A stretch of DNA of 64,000 bases from NCBI GenBank assembly GCA_034231615.1, contig CM067319.1:5969501-6033500 (forward strand), given 5' to 3'. The DNA comes from Meghimatium bilineatum. Its lineage: Eukaryota > Mollusca > Gastropoda > Stylommatophora > Philomycidae. This document shows positions 1-12,200 of the stretch, one piece after another. The position numbers and the translations under genes are program-made. The notes beneath the pieces are model-generated. The model saw nothing but the letters and a program-made list of their open reading frames with translations, was not told where the DNA came from and ran no database searches. Each line of letters begins with the position of its first letter. The stretch's first letter is position 1.

Positions 1-35
1 AAATAAATAAAATTGTATAAACAAGATATTGTGAG

Positions 36-105
36 TGGGATTTGAACCCATGACCTCTATAACACAAAGTGAATGACTTAACTAGTACACCAGGGTGATC
101 TCTGA
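36..105 (-). mobile_element. tRNA-derived SINE head fragment
   Basis: Read on the minus strand there is a box-B-like GGGTTCAAATCCC near 44-56 and an A-box-like segment (CTGGTGTACTAGTTAAG) about 35 bases before it. The layout is that of a tRNA gene but the stems do not form a normal cloverleaf, so it is a decayed tRNA-related SINE head. Confidence 0.45.
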
Positions 106-148
106 TGATATAGTATATATTAAGTGTCATGTGATTCTTGACTTACAG

Positions 149-257
149 GGTGGAAGGTAAAGGTAATGCTACCATTGCTGAGGTTAGCTACCAACAGAAG
201 TATGTGGCAGAGGATCAGACTACCTCTACAGAGAAAGTTAAGAAACTGAAAGAAGAG
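149..257 (+). CDS. Exon A: end of DUF4140 domain and start of coiled coil
   Basis: The acceptor is ...CTTACAG (ends 148) and the donor is GAG|GTAAGA at 258. The first base completes a split codon (probably AG|G, Arg). The peptide starts VEGKGNATIAEVSYQ, which matches the terminal strand of DUF4140 (the 'VxGxGxAxI' strand), then becomes charged and helical (EKVKKLKEE). It ends in phase 0. This exon shows the gene is cut at the left edge: the beta-rich N-terminal half of DUF4140 must be encoded before the window. Confidence 0.85.
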
Positions 258-3200
258 GTAAGAATGAAAATCATATTTTCTTAGACTTTTTTTATTGTTT
301 TGTTCTGAAACTGCCACTGGATCTCTCTTAGCAGACAATAGTCTTACTAGATTTCCAGTAGGATGTAATCCAGAGAATGGAAATGTGTTGTTTTGCTGTT
401 TTATTTGTGCCAATGGCCAGACACACCCATCTTCAGCTAGGGTAACTAATACATTCAGTGCTTTTACTTTTACCAATTACACTGAATGGTGGATGTGTGT
501 AACCATATCTCTAGTAGGTCTTACGACTTTATTTTCATATATAACTGATTATCTTGCTCATTAGAATCTTAATTATTTGTAATGCTGAAATGACTTTATT
601 TTGTGTGATACATTTTCTGCAAATATTAAACAAATAAATGATGGTATCCCTTTAGCTGTGAGCAGTAGATCTTGACAGACATAGCCTTGCTGACAAAAAC
701 ATGGGTCCACCTCAGTTGAGTAACTGAGGTGACAGCGAAGCTTGTATAAGGTTTGTTGTCTCAAAGATTTGGTTGTGTTAGGGGGTTACATGGAGACATG
801 TTTAGTTCCCAAAGGAAGGCATTCCTGTGTAGCAATCTCTCATGGTCGCCACATCCTGCCAAAAGCTTCGCATATATTTTTGAGCCATCTATCAAAATTC
901 TTCTGTAATATTTGTTAACTCATATGCAGTGGTGGTAGATCTAGCATTCCCCGCGTCCTGGGAGACTATCAGGAAAGAACAAAGGTGCAATGTCCACTGA
1001 CCTACATCTGTTTATAGTCCATGGGGAATATTTGATTGAAAACAAAAGAAATTGAGAGAAGACATACATGCACATGAGTGAGCAACAACAAGATATACAA
1101 CAGAAAACATATTTGATTACATTAGATTTGTTGTTGTCATGTGATGCATTCTTTCCAGAATGTCGTCATACTTAGGAATCTCCTAAAAACCTCACAGTCT
1201 CTAGCAAGTTGTCCCCCTTCCTTTAGTGACGTGCATGCATTCCAGAATATCTCCTGTCCATCAACGTCTTGGTCGGCCTCTACTGCCTTCTATCGCCACC
1301 TTCCAACAACGCTCTTTCCATGCCATAGTGTCTCATTACATGGCCGAAAATAGTGTCTCATTACATGGCCGAAAATAGTGTCTCATTACATGGCCGAAAA
1401 TAGTGTCTCATTACATGGCTGAAAATAGTGTCTCATTACATGGCCGAAAATAGTGTCTCATTACATGGCCGAAAATAGTGTCTCATTACATGGCCGAAAA
1501 TAGTGTCTCATTACATGGCCGAAAATAGTGTCTCATTACATGGCCGAAAATAGTGTCTCATTACATGGCCGAAAATAGTGTCTCATTACATGGCCGAAAA
1601 TAGTGTCTCATTACATGGCCGAAAATAGTGTCTCATTACATGGCCGAAAATAGTGTCTCATTACATGGCCGAAAATAGTGTCTCATTACATGGCCGAAAA
1701 TAGTGTCTCATTACATGGCCGAAAATAGTGTCTCATTACATGGCCGAAAATAGTGTCTCATTACATGGCCGAAAATAGTGTCTCATTACATGGCCGAACA
1801 TAATGTCTCATTACATGGCCGAAAATAGTGTCTCATTACATGGCCGAAAATAGTGTCTCATTACATGGCCGAAAATAGTGTCTCATTACATGGCCGAAAA
1901 TAGTGTCTCATTACATGGCCGAAAATAGTGTCTCATTACATGGCCGAAAATAGTGTCTCATTACATGGCCGAAAATAGTGTCTCATTACATGGCCGAAAA
2001 TAGTGTCTCATTACATGGCCGAAAATAGTGTCTCATTACATGGCCGAAAATAGTGTCTCATTACATGGCCGAAAATAGTGTCTCATTACATGGCCGAAAA
2101 TAGTGTCTCATTACATGGCCGAAAATAGTGTCTCATTACATGGCCGAAAATAGTGTCTCATTACATGGCCGAAAATAGTGTCTCATTACATGGCCGAAAA
2201 TAGTGTCTCATTACATGGCCGAAAATAGTGTCTCATTACATGGCCGAAAATAGTGTCTCATTACATGGCCGAAAATAGTGTCTCATTACATGGCCGAAAA
2301 TAGTGTCTCATTACATGGCCGAAAATAGTGTCTCATTACATGGCCGAAAATAGTGTCTCATTACATGGCCGAACATAGTGTCTCATTACATGGCCGAACA
2401 TAGTGTCTCATTACATGGCCGAAAATAGTGTCTCATTACATGGCCGAAAAAACTTAACTTCCTTCTTAATATGGTGTTTAGAAGCCAGCCTTTTAAAACG
2501 TTGATTTTTTCTTAGCACGTCTTAGCATGGATTAGCATGGTTTAGCACGTTATATTTATAACTGTAAATATGAATGATGGAGGGAAGAAAAGACTATATA
2601 TTCATATGGTCTAAAGAAGTATCTGTTGCATGGTGGTAGGTCTAGTAGGCCACTAAAGACTTACTGACCTTCATCACATGCCTGTGTTCTAACCGGAGCC
2701 TGGACTTCTAGTTCAGGGTGCAAAGAATAATGTCATTGTTATGTTTTTATGCATGTTGTAGGACACAGTTAAGGAAAGTTAGGACGTAGAATGACACCCT
2801 GCCACTTGTTAAAAAAATCATCATTGTCACATCTTGTCTCAATTTCTTACTTTTTTACTTTTGTCTTAAATCAAATAGTCCCCATGGGTGACGAGATGCA
2901 GGCCAGAGGACATTGCTCCTTTTTCCTTTTGTAGCAGACTCATAGGTGACAGGGAATGCTAGATGCCATCACAGAGGGTGGGTCAAAACATCAGATGTGT
3001 GCGTTGTGCCTCTTCCAGGACATGGTAATCCTTGGATGTTTGCACACTGGAGTTCCTTCATTCTGGGAATAAACATGCATCTATAAACATGCATCTATAG
3101 ACTCCCCTTACACAACCATACCTTTAGGCTTTATATTAGTCAGTGTGTTAGCTCAGTTACACAACTGAGAAGAACCTGTGCTTTTGGGAGAAAGGTTATG

Positions 3201-6200
3201 GACTGCCAAGATCTGCTCACAGTTAAAGGAATTATTTCATCATCATCCTCACGTGAAAACTAATAAATATTCAGCTAGAAACAATTGCAAGAGAAGATTG
3301 AATATACAAGGTTTTATGAATCACTGGAAGCAGACATGAAAACTCATGAATCAACATTTTAACACAAAAGACTTTAATCAAAGAATGCAACATAACACAT
3401 GATGAGTAAAGAATGGTACTGCCTATAATCACATCATTAGCAGAAAAAAATACATTTAGGTACACATTCTTTTTAAGCACTTAGGTGTAATCTTTGACAG
3501 TGTTGTCCTTTACTTGTCATGTGTGATGTTGCGTTCTTGATAAGGACTTTTTGTCGAAATGTTGATTATCTTGTGTTTCAAGTGATTTATAAAAGTTCAT
3601 CACCCGTGTATTAATTTTTCACTTGTAAGAATCTCTAGCTACCTGATTGTGTCATATTTGCAGACATTTTATCATGACAGCATTCATTCACTTTCATATT
3701 TGCAGACAGTTTATCATGACAGTATTCATTCACTGATTGTTTCATATTTGCAGACAGTTTATCATGACAGCATTCATTTACTGATTGTTTCATATTTGCA
3801 GACAGTGTATCATGACAGCATTCATTCACTGATTGTTTCATATTTGCAGACAGTTATCATGACAGCATTCATTCACTGATTGTTTCATATTTGCAGACAG
3901 TGTATCATGACAACATTCATTCACTGATTGTTTCATATTTGCAGACAGTTTATCATGACAGCATTCATGATTTGTAACTGACATATTTTTGCATATTGAA
4001 AAAAATTAATTCTTGCAGTTGAAGAAATTAGAAGATGAAAAAAAGGCATTGGATTATGAAGCGAAATTGGCGGCTTTGACCAAGCAGTGGACAATTCTGG
4101 ATAATTTTGCATCAACAGCGGCAAAACATGGCCAGGTAATTGTTTAAACTGCATATTAAATGTAAAATAATGTCATTTAGTAATTGGATCATTGTCACTG
4201 CACTCCAGACAAGTTTCATAGGTGCTCAGATCTCTCCTTGAGTGTAACTGCCATTACTCATTGACTGATGTTATTACACATTAACAGTATGCTGTTGATC
4301 GACCATCATTCTTTCTCACCCATGAAACCACTCCTTTCTAGTGACACCACATTTCAAACCAAAATCCCTTATTCTAGTCATGGGACAAGAGTCATTGTCA
4401 CTTGTACAGTTATATGTTAGTGCGTTTTCCCATAGGGCGTTCAAAATGATTGCCCTATCCATCGCTCCACCATAAGCCATGTGTGCAGCCAGCCTATCTG
4501 CTCTTTCATTACCCTGGACTCCCGCATGTCCCGGCACAAAAATAAGTCGCATTACGCATACAGGAATTTTTCACTGCATCTAGCCACTGTTCCCGAATGT
4601 ACCCTGCCTGCACTTTCACAATCATGCTCATTGAGTCACTGAGTATACAGGCATGTGTCACAGTTTGCGAGCACACCCATTTCAAAGCTTTGGTTGCTGC
4701 AAAAATCTCCATTGTCATGCTGCTTGTCATTAGAGCGAATGCACCACATTCCTCTCTGATGATCTTCCCCGAGCTTTGAGCCATGAAGGCCCAAGCACTC
4801 TTGATGTGTTTCATCATTATTAATGCAGTCTGTTCCCAGTATATTTTTCTAAGCAGTATGATGTCTTTTCCATCTATGCCTATTTCTTGAAGACATTTGA
4901 TTAACCCTTTCACCCTTATGAGATTTCTCAATTGTCAATCCCTGATCCCCAAGGCAAGGGGCACAACACCTCCAAAATATGGATATAATGATGACAAAAT
5001 TGCATTTTCTTTCAAACTGTTCATCGTATCACACTCAGACTTGGCAGATCAACAGAAAAATGAATAGTCTTACATAAACCTATGTCAAAGATAATTTAAT
5101 TTTAATACATATATGTTTTAAATAATAAACTGTTAAACTCGACATATTGTGGAGAAAATTATTTTTTTTTTACCTTTGGGGTGTTGAGTAGAGGAGTCAT
5201 ATTGAGACGAAAATATTGAGATATATTCTCAAATCCCCTTTTTTCCAAACAGGGTGAGATGCCCAAAACGTTGAACCTGTCATATCTACTCCAGTACATG
5301 CCATACTCAAGCAGAATACACAGGTCCATCATAATATAAATTTAAAAAATGACATTTTATTTCAATGGCGGTTGCAGATGTTCAGCGAGTGACTTCTTTC
5401 CTTGTTTGTTCTTTGCGTTATATTACATACAAATTTGTCCGATCGGCTGCAAATTGATAAACTCATCGTTGACAATGATGCTAAAGTATTCATTACATGT
5501 GGCAATCTCATCAAGATTATGTACAGACCCAATGTTTTGTACACAACTCTCAACTTCTACTCGAAAAACTACATCACTACGGCAAAATTTGCGATATCAC
5601 AATTAGTGCCACGCATGTCCATCTCTTTGTCGGAAACATTAGGCCTATCTAACAAGAACTTCACTGTCACTTTCCACGTAATATTTGATACACAAATTAC
5701 CTACATCGTACATATTTCCATCGTAACTACGGCTGTCATCATCAGTGTACATATGAATAATATCTTCCATTTCCAAAATTAGGTCTAATAATTTGATAAT
5801 TTAAAAAAAAATCGTAATAAATTCATTTTCCCCCGATCTCTTAGATTAAACATAAAACAAGAAGCGAAACCATGGATCTACGCAATGGTCATGGTTTTTT
5901 AATAGTCCCGGCGCAAAATAAAAATGTAATATCGATCGCAACAAAACAAGTAACAAAAATCGAGCGGCAGCGACTCGAAAATCGGTTAAAACGCAGCTAA
6001 TTACAAAAAAATCGTAATAAATAATTTTTATGTCCGATTGTTTCGATTAAAACATAAAACAGGAAGCTAAACCACGGATCTATGCAATGGTCATGGTTTC
6101 TAATAGACCTAGCGCAAACTAAAAATGTCATATAGATCGCAACGACATAAGTTAAAAAAAAAAGGCTGGCAGCGATTTGAAAATTGGTTAAAATTCTGCT

Positions 6201-9200
6201 AATTTAAAAAAAAATCATAATAAATCATTTTTATGTCCGATTTCTCCGATTAAAATATAAAACAGAAGCTAAACCACGGATCTACGCAATGGTCATGGTT
6301 TCTAATAGACCCGACACACACAAAAAATTTCATACCGATCACAACGAAACAAGTTTAAAAACAGCGCCTTGAAGCAATCTAGGAGGCAGCCAGTAGTAGT
6401 TGCGCAGAGGCGCTCTAAGTGGGAAACGGTTAATTTTTCATGTTGGACTCTGTCAAAGGCCTTGCTGTAGTTGTCTAAGGCCTTGCTGTAGTTGTCAAAG
6501 GCCTTGCTGTAGTCTATGAAACAAATGTAGATACTTTTATCCAATCCAACTATATATATAATAATATTACCTTCCCTAGAAGTTTCACAGATCAAAGCCT
6601 GCACCTCAGACTCCATTCCTGTCGGACACCATTTCTTGCATTCTCTATTGAGTGTTATTACTTTGAAGGCTGTTGGAGACTACGGGCACCCAACTTCCTT
6701 CCGCTCCAGGTAGCCCACCTCCAACGTTCACACTTTGTTTAATGTCCTCTGCGTGCCTTATCATGACTTTTCCCTTTTAAAATGATAGTCTTTAATTTCT
6801 TTGAGAATTTCAGTGTGTAAAGAGTGCTCTTTATGAGCAGTGATTTCTAGGTAGGCCTGCGTCCTGCAAAATTGTATTCTTTGTTCTGTAGTTGAGCAAT
6901 CAAGTGAGTATTGCATAGCCCGTGCCAACGTATCTCTTGTACACCCCTTTATGATTCGCATTTCCTCATTAAGATAACCTTGAATAAACATGGACTAAAT
7001 GCAACCTCAGCAACACATCTGGCCTTGAAACAACAGCTTAAAATACCACCCCTACTCTTAACGGCAAGTGGGAATGCGATCAACAATCTTTCACCTGGGG
7101 ATAGACAATAGACAATTTCCTCATTCTGGATTCTATCCAATCTTTCTGTTTGAGTCTGACTCAATGTAAGAATTGCCTGCGCATACTCTACCACCACCAA
7201 TCCCTGATAAAATAGAAATTGCAGCCACTGTTCACACTGAGCAGCAGCCATAATTTTCATTTAATTGTCAGCATCATCTTTGGAACTTAGACTTTGGTCC
7301 AACATAACCCCCAAGTACTTCATGGTACTAGTTCTCTTGAGGACATCCCCGCTCAAGGTAACCGACGGCATGGATGTGTTTACTATATGATTATTCAGGA
7401 AAAACCTAGTTATTGATACCTTTGATGGATTAACAAAAGCTCCAGAATCACTGCACCACTCCTCTATGCGATCAAGCTCCCTCTGCAAATTCCTGGCGTT
7501 CATTTCTCTATCTCTACCCTTCCTATATACAAAGATGTCATCAACATAGGCCAAAGATCTACCTAGTCCTGCAATCTGACTGCTAGTGGTTTGAACTCTA
7601 TGCACATTAAATAATACTGAGGACAGCATTGACCCTTTTGGTAGTTCCGGGCTTATGACTGTTGATGTCGATGACCAGCCCCCACACTTAAGAACCACCT
7701 CTCTCTGAAAAAGTCAGATATAATAGAGTGTAGAGATACAGGAACAATGGTAAATCCTTCTAAGGCATTCATGACACGGTTTTCCTTGAACAATAACATG
7801 ATAAAGACACCCATGCCACGTGTTTCGTTGTCCGGGAAAAGTTTAGAAAGAACCAGCACAATGAGATCTGGGTATGTTTTTCGACAGAAGTCTGAGTTTC
7901 TGGGAACATTTTGACCACGTTATCATAAGGGCAGGCAAAGACTTGGCAGCAATGAAGGTTATGGCTGCTGTGCAGTGTGAGCAGAGATTATTATTTCTTT
8001 TGTACAGGGTTTGGTGGTGGCTGTGGTGGAATATGCACTGGCAGTTCTGACTCTTAGCTAAACTCTGATCAAAAGACTGGATAGAATCTAGAATGCAGCC
8101 ATGCGTATCATACTTGGACGCACAAGAGACACATCGACAAGAGCTATGCAGTACCTGCTTGACTGTCCACTAATGGCAGAGCACAGATTACAGTATTGCT
8201 GAGCATGGTTGCACATTCAAATACATGTAGATAAGGAGGAACACCCATTGTATTCCAAAATACAGAAAGTTAAAGGTAGCAGACTTAACTCTTTCCGGAC
8301 CAATCGCCAGTATACTGGCTTTGATTTGATATTTGATTACTTCACAAGGCTAACTCTAACCTTGTGAAGTAATCACATACCATCAATGTACTTATATATT
8401 CATATTCTGTATCCATTCCCCTTTCCAATGATATATTACACATACACTATTTATCAATATTAGCATATCAGGTGATACAATAAAAAAACACATATAAGGA
8501 AATTTTATAAAATTAATTTGGTCCAAACCTAAACATAATCAAGTCCTGAAAGAGTTAAAGAGAGGGAAGTTGTGGATAGGATGTGCTGAGGATGTCATAC
8601 AAAGCGTGTGCAAATTACAAGTTGTGGCAGTAGGTGCAGAATGGATAGGTCTACCCACAGATTTAGAAACGTGTTTGAGAGTAGTAATAACATTTAGCTG
8701 GGAATGCAGAGAATGGTGTCCCATGGCTGTGGAGCACAAGGTGTGGGCTTTGGCCAATGATAATGCCAAAGAGGAGGATGTGATTAAATACACTGATGGA
8801 TCTGTGATTAAACATATTTGCAGTGCTTGGGCTTTAACAGCTCAGTGTGCAGGTAAAATGATCAGGGAGGAGAGTGGGGCCTTTGCTATAACTACGAGTA
8901 GCATGACCATGGAGATTATGGTGGTGACCAGAGCATTTGAGTGGTTAGGCACACAGAAGGTAACAGAGGTCTGTATCTTGAGTGACTTTATGAGTATGAT
9001 TAGGAAGGTACAAGTGGGTCTCGTTCATGAACAGTGGATTGAGGCAGCCGAGAAAAAAGTGAGGTTGAAAGTAGTTACATTTATTTTCGTGCCTGAACAA
9101 GTGGGTGTTTGAGACAGTGAAAGAGCAGATCAACTGGCATCATGCGTGATTTTTGCACATGGCAATGAGGCAATGGATCATTGAACTCCATAAGAGATCT

Positions 9201-12200
9201 AGCACGCAAGAGTGGGACTAGTGTTGATGATGATTTCTTTTCAATGTCCAGGATTAAAGATCAGGGATTGAAATGCAGTGTTGCTAGAAATGATTTTTTG
9301 ATTCTTAGGGAGAGATTGGTGCAATTATGGATGTGTCCAGTGAAGATGATCAGACTGGTCAAACTAACTGTATATAATTTGCTAATGATCTTAATCTGAA
9401 TTTTATAAGACTCATTTTAAATAATTGTTAAAAAATGTATATTTCAGGGAGAGAATTTGGAAGATAAGAAGAATTTCAAGCTTGATAACGGCTACTTTAC
9501 AGGTTGGTGTCAATGTTCCCTTTAATTTGACTGGGTTATGTTTTTCTGCGTAAGGGAAACATGGCTTGGCCATCTCAGTTTTCAATTTTGTGTGGTTTTT
9601 TTATAGTTTAAACATTACCGGTATTAGTTTCTTGAAAAAGGTCCCATTTGGACTGATAGTGGAGAATTGTCTTGTTTTGTTTTATTGTATGATTTTTATA
9701 TAATTTTTCATCTATTTTTATTCATAGTTAGGTTTCTCTAGTAACCTGTTTAACTAATTTGCATTAGCATATGTTCGTTTGGTGACTGCGGCACCCTCCA
9801 CTTTGTCGAACACTCTCCGACTTTTTGGTTATTTATATATGATGTGTAATGTCTGCTGATATACTAATTAACCAAATTATTGACTTTATTCAAGGTATGA
9901 GAGAGTTTCTCCAGCAGTATAAGGAAATTGGCATACAGTTGGAAGCCGAGCGTTTGGATCTTGAGAGCAAGAATGAAGAGCTGGTTAAAAATATTGAAAT
10001 AGTTGAAAGAAATCTGCAGGAAGCTAACTGCTATCATACTGGTCATGAAAACAGGTTAGTAATTAGAGAGCCCCAAAGTGGCCAACTCCTTGAAGTAATT
10101 AGTGAACCCCAAGGTGGTCAACTCTGAAGTAATTAGAGAGCCACATTGTGGTCAACTCTTTGAAATAATTAGAGAGCCCTATTGTGGCCAACTCCTAGAA
10201 GTAATTTGAGAACCCCATCATGGTCAATTCCTTGATGTAATTAGAGAGCCCCATCGTGGTTAACTTCTAGAAGTGGAATTGGGGTTTAGTTCAGTAAACA
10301 GGGACTAGAAACTAAGATTGGTCGGGCTAATTTAATATTGAGCAGGACCACAGTCATGCACGAGCAAGCATAGTTGCTGAAGTTAGAGGTTCTAGGCCAA
10401 GAGGTGCACCAACAGCCATGGTATCATGCAACCCGACTATTTGACATGTCTGCACTTACTTGCTGTGTAGACATGTCAAACTGCAAGTGAAAAGATGAAT
10501 AGAGAAATCTACAGGCATTGCTACCGTGCTGGTAATGAAAACAAGTTAGTAATAAAACAAAATAATTTTTTAAGTTCAAGGACCTGGTGTGTGAAATCAT
10601 GTGTAAACACTGCCATGCAAAACTTGAGGGTAACATTGATGAAATCATGTGTAAACACTGTCAGGCAAAACTTGAGGGTAACATTGATGAAATCATGTGT
10701 AAACACTGCCAGGCAAAACTTGAGGGTAACATTGATGAAATCATGTGTAAACACTGCCAGGCAAAACTTGAAGGTAACATTGATGAAATCATGTGTAAAC
10801 ACTGCCATGCAAAACTTGAAGGTAACATTGATGAAATCATGTGTAAACACTGCCAGGCAAAACTTGAGGGTAACATTGATGAAATCATGTGTAAACACTG
10901 CCAGGCAAAACTTGAGGGTAACATTGATGAAATCATGTGTAAACACTGCCAGGCAAAACTTGAAGGTAACATTGATGAAATCATGTGTAAACACTGCCAG
11001 GCAAAACTTGAGGGTAACATTGATGAAATCATGTGTAAACACTGCCATGCAAAACTTGAGGGTAACATTGATGAAATCATGTGTAAACACTGCCAGGCAA
11101 AACTTGAGGGTAACATTGATGAAATCATGTGTAAACACTGCCATGCAAAACTTGAGGGTAACATTGATGAAATCATGTGTAAACACTGCCAGGCAAAACT
11201 TGAGGGTAACATTGATGAAATCATGTGTAAACACTGCCAGGCAAAACTTGAGGGTAACATTGATGAAATCATGTGTAAACACTGCCAGGCAAAACTTGAG
11301 GGTAACATTGATGAAATCATGTGTAAACACTGCCATGCAAAACTTGAGGGTAACATTGATGAAATCATGTGTAAACACTGCCAGGCAAAACTTGAGGGTA
11401 ACATTGATGAAATCATGTGTAAACACTGCCAGGCAAAACTTGAGGGTAACATTGATGAAATCATGTGTAAACACTGCCAGGCAAAACTTGAGGGTAACAT
11501 TGATGAAATCATGTGTAAACACTGCCATGCAAAACTTGAGGGTAACATTGATGAAATCATGTGTAAACACTGTCAGGCAAAACTTGAGGGTAACATTGAT
11601 GAAATCATGTGTAAACACTGCCAGGCAAAACTTGAGGGTAACATTGATGAAATCATGTGTAAACACTGCCAGGCAAAACTTGAAGGTAACATTGATGAAA
11701 TCATGTGTAAACACTGCCATGCAAAACTTGAGGGTAACATTGATGAAATCATGTGTAAACACTGCCAGGCAAAACTTGAGGGTAACATTGATGAAATCAT
11801 GTGTAAACACTGCCAGGCAAAACTTGAGGGTAACATTGATGAAATCATGTGTAAACACTGCCAGGCAAAACTTGAAGGTAACATTGATGAAATCATGTGT
11901 AAACACTGCCAGGCAAAACTTGAGGGTAACATTGATGAAATCATGTGTAAACACTGCCATGCAAAACTTGAGGGTAACATTGATGAAATCATGTGTAAAC
12001 ACTGCCAGGCAAAACTTGAGGGTAACATTGATGAAATCATGTGTAAACACTGCCATGCAAAACTTGAGGGTAACATTGATGAAATCATGTGTAAACACTG
12101 CCAGGCAAAACTTGAGGGTAACATTGATGAAATCATGTGTAAACACTGCCAGGCAAAACTTGAAGGTAACATTGATGAAATCATGTGTAAACACTGCCAG

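Larger units (their letters stand above)
4834..6650 (-). mobile_element. RTE-like LINE fragment split by a piggyBac-like insertion
   Basis: Minus-strand pieces 6434-6616 (FIDYSKAFD...RVQHEKL) and 4834-4900 (IKCLQEIGIDGKDIILLRKIY) are consecutive parts of one reverse transcriptase. They rejoin perfectly if 4905-6429 and one TTAA are removed: CAT-GAA-AAA-TTA-ATC-AAA-TGT. It carries RT motif A with a 21-bp triplication. It lies between the 5' and 3' halves of an RNase-H LINE, so it inserted into that element. Confidence 0.7.

Noticed and set aside
1326-2450. CRISPR-like array
   Set aside because: Units are directly adjacent with no spacers, and the DNA is eukaryotic. The same applies to all other arrays in the window.
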